From Hippasteria phrygiana (lineage: Eukaryota; Echinodermata; Asteroidea; Valvatida; Goniasteridae): a stretch of 64,000 nt of DNA. Shown here in pieces: positions 34,924-48,600 of this stretch (its first letter is position 1; every line of letters begins with the position of its first letter). The notes beneath the pieces are model-generated. The model did not search any database. It was not told where the DNA came from and saw only the letters and a program-made list of their open reading frames with translations. Location: positions 124,001 through 188,000 of the forward strand of contig JAZGUH010000557.1 in NCBI GenBank assembly GCA_037893225.1, given 5' to 3'. A program made the position numbers and the translations under genes.

Positions 34924-36114
34924 ACATCCATCCTCCTGTGGAGGGAGCCCTGGCTACGCCGCTGCCCACGGCATAACAAGTTTCTCTTCAAAGACGTAAA
35001 ACAACAATTTTCTCATCGAAACATTTCATGGCAATATGACATTTAATACCTATCACATTCACAAATGGACTTCTGTGCAGTAAATGTAATCTTCTGTATT
35101 ACATTGCATTGTTTCAATACACATCGAACATATAATACTTGAAATTGGTGATAACCGGGAAGCCGAGCTTCACCTGTGAAGTCCATACATGAAATATCTA
35201 CAGAATTATGGTATGTACATGTACTCGAAAAGCACACTTTAATTTCGGATAATAGCGACTCATCCGGACTCTAACAAGCTCACAATGCATGAAACATCTT
35301 TTATCATCTTCCCAAATTCCAGAAATTATGCACAGGTAAAACAGCCGACAAATAAACGATAGTATTGCTTATGACAGAGAGTAAACCCGGCAATAATGTA
35401 CATTACAAATGGCAGGATGGACTGGTTCATGATTACATGGGTATATTATTACAGTCATAATTCAGCCACTCACTAGTTTTAAAATCTTAACATTAACCTC
35501 CAATAATGCATGCGTGTTAAGCAAAGAACAAGTTCAATATTTAATGCACAAAGCAGCACAAAGACGAGTTAACATGTTTTACACCTAAAATCAAGTCCCC
35601 TTAATACAGTCAATATTTTAAAGTATGCATTGTTATAATTGTCATGATGTTTACTGACCTCTTATTTAATTTTTTTTAAAATCTCATCCATACTAAGTGT
35701 AACATTTCACAATGGTTAGTTTAACTTTTATACTAAGAGAGGAAAAAAATACACCGAACCATTGGAGAATGAATGAAAAAAGAAATTAGAAAAAGGAATT
35801 ACTCATTAATTTGCCTACAAGTGCCTGCTAGTGCATTCACTTCAGTTTAAAACACTCCATGTAATGACCAATCAGAATCAATAACCTAAGGAAATTTTAA
35901 ATCAGGAATTAGTACAAGTCCAATTTACGTTAATGTTAACATTGCATTGACAGAGCATAAGTTACAAGTACAACACAAAACTGATGCTAGCAGGGGCATA
36001 TACACTAAGAATGGAAGGAAATCTATTTAGTCATAATTCCACTTTGTTTCAGTCAATTTCCACAGAGAGGAGACCTCGGATTATACTTTTGGAACCACTG
36101 CCATAGTAAGCATT
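34920..36114. other. No recognised feature
   Basis: AT-rich single-copy-looking sequence. I found no gene, RNA or clear repeat here. Confidence 0.4.
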
Positions 36115-36559
36115 TGTGACCCGCTCTGCAAAAAGGGCACATAAGTCGCTGTATGCTTTTACGAGTTATGGGCCGTTCAATGTGAAGAGGGTGAATAATT
36201 CTTCAAACAAGTGATTTTGAAGGGAGGGAATTTTTTGCATCTTTGATACCTATATTATTCTATTTTATTACCAAAATCTTTGATTTCAGTGAATAAAGTT
36301 GGAAAAAGAATGTGTTTTTGTCCAGTGCTTCCATCTATTGCTTTGCTTTTTGTTTTTTTAAATGGTTTGTTTCTCCTTAAGTCATTTCAAGAAATTCATG
36401 AAAAAAATATGCAAATTTCCAAATATCTTGTGATTGCAAAATGCTAGAGACCTCAGACATATACCATATGAAAGCTTATAAAATGGCCTTTCCAGCTATA
36501 TATAAAACTCTATTTTCAAATTTTGCAACATAAGTGCCCTTTTTGCAGAGCGGGTCACA
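36115..36559. mobile_element. 445-bp TIR element, TGTGACCCGCTCTG ends
   Basis: The left end TGTGACCCGCTCTGCAAAAA pairs with an inverted right end that finishes CAGAGCGGGTCACA; the GGGCACATAAGT and ATAAGTGCCC blocks extend the pairing to about 32 bp. It is non-coding. Confidence 0.75.
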
Positions 36560-37672
36560 TTTGGTTTCAAACATTGGATTGGGGAATTTTTGTTCAACTG
36601 ATTTGATTTGGGTGCCAGAAAATACGAGAAAAACTACTGAGTAAAAATGGGCCAAATTGGCACCAATTTCTTTGTGCACCCTCAGCGTGTTCTTCGCCTG
36701 CAAGAATTGCCCAGTGGTACAGTTTATATTACAATTTTGTTTACATTCAGTCAGCTAATTTTTGGGTTGCCAACAATAGGAACCCTTTGCACATGTGGCT
36801 CGATTTTGGTGTACACACTTTTGCATTCTGTGTGCATGTCACCCTTGTAGGCCAAAGAGCGCCCTCACAAGGTTGTGCATGGAGTGGATAATTTGCTGTC
36901 TTGGTGATATTTTGATATCTCCTTCCGTTGTTCATGAGCCAAGCTGCTTACTATCAATTTGTGGTACTTGTGAAAGAAAAAATCTAAATTTACAATAAAA
37001 CTCCACTGCACTTTTATGACAGATATAAAGAGAGGAAAATGTATAGTTATATATAAACCCTTTGAATAGTCAATACACTTTAAAATTACTTTTAACTCAT
37101 AAATTTTGTTTCTTAAAATATAATTTATTGCTAGAGTAGATTTTACAGGTTGTTACCATGAATGGTATGACTGCTTTTACAGAAGCTTTTCGGATTTGTA
37201 AAAACTTAACACATAATCTCAATTTCGACTACTAAAATTACAGATTTTAAACATTGTGCGTAATCATGTGACGTCTATCATGCATTGAATACCTTATCAG
37301 TAATTCATTTGTATGTGTATATGTCACATTACCATGGGCGGTGATCCTGGGGGAACAGAGAACACACGCCCCCCCCCCCCCCCCAAATATTTTTGGGGAG
37401 GACGGCTATGGCAGTGTCCCCCCAATAATTTCCCCCATGTACAACCGCCGCTGCACATTACTGTGACTGCTGACCTCACTATGCAATCAGATATGTGAAA
37501 AATATCAATTTGTGTATGAAAAGTGAATATCTGGAGTGTTGTGCCCTAAGTGATGTGATTGACACAGCTGAAGCTGAAGCTTCACGAATGTGGGTTCTGT
37601 GCTTGCGTCCCTGAGCAAGGCACTTTACCACACTTGCTTCCCTCCAACAAGGGATACCATAGGCAGAGTTGT
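36560..37672. other. No recognised gene; one poly-C tract
   Basis: Only a poly-C tract (about 37370-37384) and ordinary AT-rich sequence are evident downstream of GOGAT. Confidence 0.4.
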
Positions 37673-37820
37673 AATCGAGTCCCTGCAAGTCCCTTCACAA
37701 ATCCTTTCGCAAGTCCAGTCAGAAGTCCTTTCATAAAGCCGGTCACAAGAGTAACTGGATAAACAATGACAAAGGAATGCCTTTGTCAATAGCTTGTGAT
37801 TGGGATTAGGACTGGAGGAC
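37673..37820. mobile_element. MITE family C1, copy 1 (right end missing)
   Basis: Starts AGAGTTGTAATCGAGTCCCT and matches the other copies through GGATTAGGACTGGAGG, then stops short of the second inverted terminus. The family also occurs at 43658-43865, 53206-53437 and 54784-54986. Confidence 0.7.
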
Positions 37821-38035
37821 AGCATTAGTCAGTGTGACCTGGCATATGATGCAAGATATGGTACAGAGGGAACCCCCCCCCCCTCTTTTGTGTTGGTCAT
37901 TGTGTTCCCGGAATCTATGGAATTCTTTTCAGATGTCTAGGGGGATGTGTTAGGTAACAATAGTCTGGAGAGTGTATAGGGTATAGGGACAAAAGGGGTA
38001 CCCCTCTGCCCCATATCGTGCTGGGTATATGACCT

Positions 38036-38277
38036 GGGGCCAATTTCATAGAGCTGTTAAGCACAAAAATTTGCTTAGCATGAAAATGTCTTGCTTAGTA
38101 AAAACAGGTTACCAGCCAAAAATCCATGTTATTTTCATGCTAAGCAAACAACAGCTGAATGCCAGTCAAAAGCAATATTCCACACATGGAAATCTGGTTG
38201 GTAATCCAGTTTTTATCAAGGAAGCATTTGCATGCTAAGCAAATTGTTGTGCTTAACAGCTTTATGAAATTGGCCCC
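38036..38277. mobile_element. 242-bp TIR element family R3
   Basis: Termini of about 31 bp: GGGGCCAATTTCATAGAGCT and its inverse ending ATGAAATTGGCCCC, with repeated GCTAAGCA motifs inside. Fragments of the family are at 9545-9632, 39060-39236 and 42610-42758. Confidence 0.85.
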
Positions 38278-39416
38278 TGGAACCACGAAACAGCAATTTC
38301 GGAATCTAGCAAGAGTTGAAATTTGAGGTTATGGTATTTCCTGAAAATGCATACAATAAAGCTTTAATGTGATGTAATGTGTGTTGATGTAGCTTATTCC
38401 TGGGCCCTGCTATAACCTTTTGAAGTAATTAGAATCTTGACCAGTTGTTTTAAGAAAATGAGATGAAGCTCAAAGTTTACGACCTGTGCACACTATAACC
38501 CAAGTTTAAAAAATAAAATTGCTCTAAAAATATTTCCAGATTGAATTCAGTTAAAAAAACACTTTCGAACATGAGAGAATAGAGCTTTTCAACTCTACAA
38601 AATGTTAAAATCCCCAAATTGACTTTTCAGTGAACAACTGTTGTTTTTGCTTGTAACTCAGACAGCCATAGTGCGATTTTATGCTCATAACAGTGGTGGC
38701 AGGTCACGAATGTCACATACTTCATTACACTCCAGGGTCCAATTGACTTATCGCCGTTTACGAGTTAACCACGCCCCTTAGACAACCCTATGGGAATTTT
38801 GTGTGGCCTTGTGGATTGTGTGACGAATTTTTGTTTGTCTCAGATTTTGCGCGTTCCACGTGGAATTATAATTTATGTGATTGGACAATAATTCACAAGC
38901 TGTGCTGATGCGATTCGACCGCGATATGTCAATTACATGAAGCTTCCCTTCGCATGAGTGAATTCGGTGCGGTGAAACCGCGTTTTGCACGATCCTTAGT
39001 AATCCAGATAAATCGCGGTGACCGTATCGGTCACAACGCGGCGATCTTTTTCCAAAGGCGCCTAAACATAAAACACTGCTTAATAGCAAGTTTTAAGCAA
39101 AAAATAGTGCTTAGAATCAGTCACAGGCAATACACATCAAATGCAATGTTTTCCAGAAACCTGCTTGTACTAAGCTAATTTTTTCTCTGCTTGAAAAAAC
39201 AAATTGCAGTTAGCAGTTCTATGACATCTGCCCCAAAGTGATGACTGAATATGGCTTTCCATAATAAGCAGTTTACGGTGTATTTTGCATTTTAGGGCTA
39301 TAGGTTACTTACACGCCAAAATACACAACAGACCCAAAACGCACTTACGGAAAGCCAGATTGCGAATCCCCAAATATGGTTTTCCCCACCCCCGTACACC
39401 TTTTCAGTTCACCCTT
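38278..39416. other. GOGAT 3' flank / possible 3' UTR
   Basis: Directly downstream of the GOGAT stop codon (minus strand). I see no AATAAA on the minus strand close to the stop; the AATAAA near 38353 is on the other strand. It contains an R3 fragment and, near 38803-38830, a piece resembling the tail of the tRNA-headed repeat (GCCTTGTGGATTGTGTGACG). Confidence 0.35.
39060..39236. repeat. Diverged fragment of element family R3
   Basis: Ends with TCTATGACATCTGCCCC, the inverse of an R3-type terminus, and carries TTTAAGCA/GCTTAGA motifs. It lies about 180 bp or less from the last GOGAT exon. Confidence 0.45.
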
Positions 39417-39613
39417 TCACGCCACACATTCAACCACGGGTTGGTTCCTCAGCCCACCAGTCTTGGGCTTGTCCACTTTGACGCCGGGGGTGAAGACCAC
39501 TCCTCCTGGTCCGGCGAGGGACGTGTGGCCCATGAGGTCCAGATCAATCTCGCGTGCCGCCTGCCGTCCCTCATTAATGGCATGGACGACCAGAGATTGA
39601 CCCCGGTGGCAAT
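39417..39613 (-). CDS. GOGAT exon 23 (C-terminus, stop)
   Basis: The split codon gives Asp, then 64 residues and [40 protein letters not shown] and a tail ending ECVA. AGDC-x-RGQSLVV-x-AINEGR-x-AAREID is the conserved FAD-domain end. Acceptor GTCTTCAG. Confidence 0.96.
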
Positions 39614-42600
39614 CTGAAGACAAAGACAAATATTTGCACGGTTTCACAAATTAAAATTCTAATGCAGGCATGGAAAAGTACAGGGGAAATTGTCTCAAGT
39701 CACTAAATCGAGTTAATGTGGCACAAATGGAAGTGAGTGGCCACGTTTCCAGCTTGTAACTTTTAAATGTTAAAGTGGGAATGTGATAAAATTTGTTAAT
39801 AAAAGCAACGAGATAGGGTTTGATGGCAGTTGGGTTACATCCCTTTGAAAGGTATAAACGATGTGCCTTCGCAGTGACATCGCAGGTCAGATTGCCTTTG
39901 AATTATTTGACCTTTGATGTCACTCCTTAACCAAATTTATGCAAAACATAATACGTGCACATAGGTGCTGGGCACATTTGAATATTTGGCGGTTTTGATG
40001 TAAACACGGGGAACATGGTCTATACAAAGTTCTCTTCTAAAGGTAAATCCAAGAAAAGTAAGTGAAGACTTCAGGCGCAAAAGCCACTAAACGCCAACAA
40101 AAAATATTTGATTATTGTATACTAGGAACTGAGAGCTTTCACTTGATATTGTTTTTTATATTTTTCACGGCGTTTAGCGGATTTTGCGCCTGAAGTCTTC
40201 AAGTACTCTTGTCAACTTCCATCTCCACCTAAATTCGCCAAAGGAATCCAAAAGTCAAGGCCCAGAAACGGTAGATTCAAGGTTTTTTGCAGGAGGGGGT
40301 CAGGCCCTACAGATTTGTTTTTGTTTACATATATAAACGTAAAACCAAAAATGACAAAACATAAAGGGCAACAGACCTTCAGGATTTTTTACAAGTAAAA
40401 GCAAAAACAAAAACTGCAATGACGGGGGAAGTGTCAGGCCGAACAGATTTTCTGTTTCTTAACCATAATCCCCTCCCCCCCCCCCCCCCCCCCCCCCCCC
40501 CAAAAAAATAACAGGTTGAAGAAGGTGGGTTCAACCCCCAAACCCAAAATTTCATTAGTTTAGTTTCTAAAAAAAATACTCCTCCCCAAAACCCAAGACA
40601 TTTAGCAAACAAAAACAAACAGCATCTTACCCCCGGCTGCGTAAACTCTTGGCACACTGGTACTATACTTTCCGGACGGCGTCTCAATATTTGACCTCGG
40701 ATCCTGGTCTAGACCCATCTGAGTGATGACGCTGTCTTCAGGCCCAAGGAAGCCCATAGCAAGGAAGACCAAGTCGGCCTTGAAGGTCCTCTCCGTGCCC
40801 GGAACCTTCTCCATGGTGAAACGGCCCGAGGGTTCACGCTTCCACTCCACCATGACGGTGCGAATGCCCGAGACGTTCCCGTGGCCATCATCCAGGAATT
40901 CCTGTATGTGGGGATAACAACACAAATCTCACCCACTAAAATGGACAAATCGCTTCTTTAACTCTTCACTACCATACAGTGGTTTAACTTGTGGTTTGTG
41001 CAATGTGCACAAATGGGGGGGGGGGGGGGGGAGGGGGGGGGGGGTATCGGAGGTGCACCAATTTTGTTGTCTAGGCACTTAAAGTAGAAAATACAGGTGT
41101 ACCAATAATTTCTGAACTATATTGTTCTTGAATGAGAGTGTCATGAATAGATGGAGCTTTCATTCACAAAAAAGGGGCAGGGGCTCCAAGTGCGATAAAT
41201 AGGACCAATCTATTCAGTGTGGTGTCTTTTGTTTACATTTATGCTTGGCTGCACATGCAGCCCAATCTTGGCATACCAGCACCCCCATCAATAACAACCG
41301 GACACAAGGGGTAAACAATTATAAATCACAAGTAAACAAAACAGGAGAAAAGCAAAGAGATAACATCACGTACCTCGCTCAGAATGTCAAAGTTCCTGGG
41401 GTCATGTCCATGCTTCAGCTTGACCTCGTCGTGGCCATAGTCAAACCGCAGCACCCGGGGCCACGTCGGCCATGGGTTGTTGGTAGCCCTCGTGGGAGGA
41501 GGTTGAGAGAGGATCTCAAATGTGGTAATGGTCTTGGCATCCTGATTGAGAAAGAGGTTGAACACCAAACTACTCTGACATTGCAGGTATGTGGAGACTG
41601 GAAAAGCTAATTTCATGAACATAGTTGTCTCGTAAAGATACCCACCCCCACCTCTCAAATTATTTTGCCGATGCAAAATTTGTTATGGCACCTATTTTTT
41701 TATTAAAACAAAATTCAATGTTGGCCCCCAAAAATTGTATTCTGGATCTACCAGTGCACCTACCATACGTAGTGAGGTTCCAATACAGTCCACCCCTGTA
41801 TCTCCGCCGCCTATGATGATGATGTCTTTTCCCTTAGCATCCAAGTAGTCGCTGTCATTCCCCATCTGTCGCTTCTGCCATCTGCCCAAGAAATCCATCG
41901 CAAAATGGATGCCATCCAGGTTACGCCCTGACGAGAAATACAATTGCAGAAAATCACTACCCTTGCTGCAGGGTCCAGATTACAAAAATGTATTTCAATA
42001 AAACAATGATGCTACCTTCTACGAAGATGTAGAGATGCTGGCAAAGAGCAGTGGGTTCCATGCAGCAATTGACAGAAACAGGTTTTCCAAGGATGTTAAC
42101 GTTTCAAATATCTGGACCAGATTTTGAATGACATTTGTTTATTATATGCTCCCCATCCCAGTAGGGCTGTCCCGAATATACCGGATATTCGATCATCAAC
42201 CCAATATTCGTATAGGTTTTTGCCGGTTGAAATATTCAAATATATAAAACTATGCACTTGCACACACGACTGTTATTTTAATTGTAAAGTTGCATTTTTT
42301 TATTGTCAGATGCCACTTTTTTGTCCACTGACTTTGTACTTGTTTACTTGTCCCTATCTTTTACCTGGGTAAAGCCATTTGACAGTTATACGGTAATTAC
42401 TGCAAAAAACACTACAGCAGCCCATAATATCCATCGCCGCATGCAAATTTTAACCACCGCAATTTGTATGCAACTTTAGGCCAGCGAGGATGGCAGCTGC
42501 GGCTGGCGTGTGTAAAACTTGATCGGCGAGTTTCGAATATTCGAACATTCGGCCAAGTGCAGTTTCAAATATTCAAAAACTTTTGAATATGGACAGCCCT

Positions 42601-45600
42601 ACATCCCCAAAAAGCTGAAATGTTTTGCTTCATAGCAAAAAAACATTGAGACTACATGCGAAAAATTTGATGCTATGTACACTGCTTGCGATTCGTTCTC
42701 TGTTTTTTGAAAACTAAAAAATTTGTTGGGCTAAGCAGACTCCATGAAATATGGCCCCGATTCTCACCTGCAATGGGCAGGTCTCGAGGTCGAGTGGACC
42801 CCATGCAGAGCAGCAATGCATCATGGTCTTGCAGGAGCTGCTTGGGGCTGACGGTGTCGCCGACATTGGCATTGGTCACAAACTGGATGCCTTCGTCGCG
42901 CATCAGATCCACGCGACGCTGGACAACCTGAAACGATGATTAGATGCACCAGTAAAAATCACAGAAATCAGGAAAAAATACAATCGCATTTTGAGTTCAG
43001 CAAACTCAGTCCTGTACGAGCCCAAAGTGCAGAATGAGGGGAATTGCAGGGGGGGGGGGGGGGGGGGGGGTTGACCCCCCACACACCCCCTCAAAAAAAA
43101 AAATAGAAACTAATAATTGATGGCAGAAACTTTTGCGTGGCCAACCATTAGTCCTAATAGTTCAGGCACTCAGTTAGCAACACTGAAATGGCGCCACCAA
43201 TGTCAAAAGGAGTTGACGTCTTAATGCCCACCCCCCCCCCCCCCTCACTACAGGGGATAATCAAAAATTAATTGCAGGGAGGGATCAGACCTGCAAGACT
43301 TTATTAGATATTAAAATATTACTCATAAAAGAAACAAAGAACAAAACAGGTCGGCCGAACAGTCCTGGTCTAAGACTGTTACACATAAAAAAAAATAAAA
43401 TAACAGAAAACAAAATAAATGGACAAGGTTCTTTTTTTCAACCCCTGACCTCTCCTGGGGTGCGTTTTGGCGGTCATAAACAGTCATAGCCAAGAATTGG
43501 TTCAGTTGTTTCTTGTCAGTGAATTTCTTCAGGAATTCTAAATGGGCGAGAATAACGCACTATAATGAAATACTCAAATACCCAAAATTATTAACCAACG
43601 AGAAACAACAAAACCAGTTTTCAGATTAACCCCCAAAATGCACCCCTGGATTCACCAGAGTTGTACTCGAGTCTCTGCAAGTCCTTTCGCAATTCCAGTC
43701 AGAATTCCTTTCATAAAGCCGGTCACAAGTAACTGGATAAACAATGACAAAGGAATGCCTTTGTCAAAGCTCATTTGAATAGCTTGTGATTGGAATTAGG
43801 CCTGGAGGGTTTGTGATGGAATTGCAGGGATTTGCAGGGACTTGTGATGGACTCGAATACATCTATGGGATTCACCCCTACAATACTCCCCTTGTCTACA
43901 TACCGCTTTGCTTAGCTTCATGGTCGGTATCCCGTACATCAACAATCCACCAATCCTGTCGTTCCTCTCATACACGGTCACCTGGTGGCCGGCTTTATTC
44001 AGCTGTGCCGCAGCCGCGAGTCCAGACGGACCGCTCCCAACCACGGCCACTGTCTTCCCAGTGCAGAAGGCGGGAGGGCGTGGGGATATCCAGCCTTGCT
44101 CAAAGGCGTGGTCTATGATGGCGTTCTCGATGTTTTTGATGGTGACGGCTGGGGCGTTGATGCCAAGAACGCAGGCTCCCTGAATATCAAAAAAAAAAAA
44201 AAATGCAAACGTAACAAAAATATAACATTACAAACTGCTTCCCAACTGAAATGGCCTGAAATATGCATGTATGATAAAAGTTGGAATTGCCTGACATTTT
44301 TAACCTGGTATAATCTTTCTCAAGGGCGTAAAAAGTTAACCCTAACAGTCCTGAATCCTGCAAATATAATATGATTTTCCACACACACTAGGGAATAAGT
44401 GTTGAGTTTTCCTTTCTTCAACCCCCTCCGTCCGGCTATGTAACACACACGATAGGCAAACAATACAATTGGTTGAGTATGTGTAGGAATGCGTACATGG
44501 ATGACAACCGACCAGGTGGTCTTTTTCAAACCGCGGCTACGGCTGTCGTCTGTATTGAATGGGTTAATCAGCCCTATTACCCTCCCTCCTAGTAAAGCAT
44601 GTACAAAGTTTTAAAAGTTGAAAAAGAAAACGGGTGATAAATTTGGACTTGAAGCAATTCCCACCTTTAGTGACCCTGGTTCGAATCCCGCCAGGACGCA
44701 ATGCGGATTAGACATAAAATTATATTATAAACACTAGAGCCGCAAGTATGACGCCACGTGGTTCGACATGAGCCGTTTTTAAAACGGGCAAACAACGTGT
44801 TACTGAAATGTACATCCTGGCATTTTACATTCTACTTGCCCATTTTTTAACCTATTCTTTGAATACTACAATTGGGTATGTGTGCGAAGCAGGCTGCTCA
44901 GTGCGTACAAGATTTATAATATAACTCTATGGGATTAAGATGTCGGTCCTTCACTGCGTGGGTTTCCCTTGAGAAATTAACTTGAATTTTCCTCCAACAC
45001 CTTAAAAGAAACATTGTTTTCTCTTGACGAGTTCTTGGCTAGTATAGTGATTAACCCTCCCTCTTTCGGTGCCAAAATAGAGCCAACTACCCTACCTATC
45101 AAAACCTATCGAGTGACAGGTTGAAACACACAAGCTGTTGGAGAGGAAGGGCTTAGGTTTTTTGATAGGTTATGATAGTTATAACAGGAGGAGGGTTAAA
45201 GTTTGCCTTTCTGAGAATCCTTCGTTCAAATCCAGATTAAACAATAAAACAACAAAATTGCAGCCATACTTCACAAGGAGCCGGGCAGCACCTTCCGGTG
45301 AACTCTGGGAAGTTGTTGGTGACCTCCAACCTCTCGAGGGCGTCCTGCCACTGGCCCTTGAAGACCAGGTCATTCCAAGACGGGATGATGTTGCCAAGGG
45401 GACAGCCCGTGTGACCTTGGCAGAAGGGGGTGCCACAGTCCATACACCTGCGGGATAATTATTCATTTCAAATTTTACAATACAGCTTTCCAAACATTCA
45501 ATATTTGAACGTTGGCTACATTTTTCTCCCAGGGTTAACATAAAAAGCGGTTTATACTTCAAATGTAAAAGCAAAGTGACTTTAATGACATCATCAATTT

Positions 45601-48600
45601 CAAGCAAACTACAGTTGGGGGCGTGATCACTGGCTATACGGCATTATAGGTTTATAACTTCTGACTAGCGCCCCCCGAACAAAGATACTGACAATTTGGA
45701 AGACATAGGGCAAGATAGCTCAGTTGGTAGAGCTCCGGTACGGTATTCCGGAGGTCGCAGGTTCAAATCCTGCCTCTGCCAGTTTTCTTTGAAGATTCAC
45801 TTCTTATTTCACTGTGATGTTTGCTGTTACCCTAACAAATTTACTTCCCCGTCAAATTTGCATGAGGTCAAATTTGCACCTCTAGAACAAAGCACGTAGA
45901 AATAAAATGAATGAAATGGAATGCGCAGTGTGCAAAATGGATGCTTCGAACCTTTGAGTAGATACTCCTCTTTACGCTTACTTACCTTGCCGCCTGCGTG
46001 CGTAGCTCCTTCTTGACAGCTCTGTGGTTATAGATTTCATCCCAGTCCTTCATGCGCACCGCTACCTTCCGATACGGCTGGTTGTTCCTCTTGTATTTCA
46101 CAAATCCCCTGAAAACGAAGAGATTTGTAGCACAGTGGGCTTTGTCACTCAAAGGAAAAGCAAAATATGTCTCAGACTGACAGATAATGACAAATCATAC
46201 ACTCTAAAGAGTATATCTCGGGTATTGCAAAGAGTGCTTCCATGTGAGTTGGTTGTCTTTACCCACCTCGGAAATATCTACCTCCTGATGCTATCCTTTA
46301 CCTTTACAAGACAACTACAGTTATGCCCCAAGCCCCCAAATTATTCATACCATGCCAAATTCGGGGTATTGTGAATCATTTTATTTATTATTTCTACTTT
46401 TATGCTAATGATGTGAAACCAAAATATATGTAGATTTGTACATGCCAACTAAAAGTCATTAAGTAAAGCCCGAGTTCCCGCCAATCCAGCTTTTATGTAT
46501 GAGAGAAAAGCAAACTACCAGATTTTTCGTAGGGTATGAATAATTTTGGGCATAACTGTATATGTCCTCTTATGGAGTACTGTGGGAAAATCTCACATCT
46601 GGGCTGGTGCTTCTGCTTGTCACTTATCTTTATGAGACAGAGTACAGAAGCACATTGTTAATTTGGTTGGAGAAGAGTTGGGCTCATCCTTACAATCACT
46701 CTCTCACCGGAGATCTGTTGCTGCTCTTTAGTCTGTTCATACCTTGTCTTATCCAAAATCTTCTCCAGATTTCTTTGTCCCATCTCAGCGTCGGGTATGG
46801 CCTCCTCAATGTCAATCACCTTGGGTTCCATCTTCCTGTTGGTCAGTTCCTCTTCATTTAGCTCCTGTTGTCCGTCGTGATTGGCTGATCCATTTACTAC
46901 ATCCAGACCATTGGTCAGCTGCTGGTCAGATGGCTCCGCCTCCATCTGCTTGGCAAGGGTTTTGGCTTCCATCTTGAGAAGTGCATCTCTATACTGATCA
47001 GGGAAGACCTGTACAGTTAAATCAATTTAAAAAAAAAACAAACACAAAGAATGAATTTTGTACTTGTTTTTTTTTTACGGAACTCGCACATGAAGGCTAA
47101 AAGCCACTTTTAAAGGGTGAGCAACAGAGATTGCAGAGTTGCTAACATACTGCTAGAACAGTTTTCCTGGGCCCAGATCTAAATAGGAGATGATTCTTCA
47201 ACAGAAGCAAGAGAAATTATCCCAGTTAACAGACACCTAGAGCCAGGCAGGTTTACCTTCTATTAATGGTGAGGCCAACTCACCTCCCTTTTAAAATACT
47301 AAAGTAGTATGGGGTGATAATAGGGATGAAAACAAAAATTTTGGAATATGATTCCGTCCACTTCAGGGGTGATGCATTGGGTCATTTGGGAGATATTTTG
47401 CACAGGAAGTGGGTGTCTAGCATGAAAATAACCCCCCACCCCGGCCAAAAAACGAATCTGTATTATACGCACTGGATTATACGAAATCTGTATTATATAA
47501 AATCCGTATTACACGCTCAGTTGGTATTAAAAGGGCTAAATATGAATGACTTGTTTGGCCCCTTGACCGAACATGACTGGAATATGAGAAATTCCAGCAA
47601 AGCCTTGACAAGCTGGCATCTTCCTAAGTTTTCTACATGCCACTGTGACTCAAATGTTTCCATTTGTAGCAGCTTTGGGTGTTTTTGGCGTTAATTTTGA
47701 ATTTCAAGGGGTGGGGTGGGGGGGTTATTTAAGAGATACAGCATTACTTTTGGTGTCAAAATGCTTGTATTGATAGTGTTAATCATTTCCCAAATGGACG
47801 TCTTCAAATTTCGACCTTTGAACAAATGGCAAAAGATATTTGATAGAGTGAAGACACAAAACAAGAGGTGTACAAATAATGAAATTTGTGAGAAGATGGA
47901 ATTTGCATTTGGGATGAAATAAATTACAAGAGAGTTTTTTTTTTCTCATACACTATGTTGGAAAAGGGCAAAAATCTATCTTGTAATTTATTTGATCCTT
48001 GACGTAAATTTCATCTTCTCACTGATTACGCAGTACCGGCTGCTACATTGGATTCGAATCAGCCAGCCAACACTGGCAAGCTCGGTGGTCGAGGGGTAAA
48101 GAGATCTGCACTAGTAAGCAGGAGGTCGTGGGTTCGAGTCCCGCTCGAGTAAACCTGTTAATTTTTTCCCACAGGCTCTCGGAAAGCACTGAGCATGCAG
48201 TGCTTCACTACATCGGGAAAGGGTAGAATTCTTTCTTGTTATAATTATAAACTTTATAAAATTATTAACTGACCAACATAATAACCAAACATGACAAACC
48301 TAATGTGAAGAAAAAAATAATGATTAGTACTTTAAAAAATAAAAAAAATTTACCTTTACAAAGTTTTTCACCTCCTCGTCCCAATTGGCAAGGACTTCAG
48401 CAGCGACCTCTGACCCAGTCAGCTCGACAAACCTACGGAGTTGCTCTTTGATGAAGGTTATGTCAATCGCCTTGGCAACAGGTCGAAGGGTCACAGATTC
48501 CTTGTTGCAGAGTATGGAAAACTTCCTCGATCTGGGAGAAAAATTAATTCAACAGTTTAACCTCACGCAGACGGAGGTGGTTGCTTTTTACCCTAACTTT

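Noticed and set aside
45709..45781. Functional tRNA gene
   Set aside because: A and B boxes are good, but the acceptor stem pairs poorly, the anticodon loop lacks U33 and the same core recurs in five repeats with shared flanks, so it is a tRNA-derived repeat.
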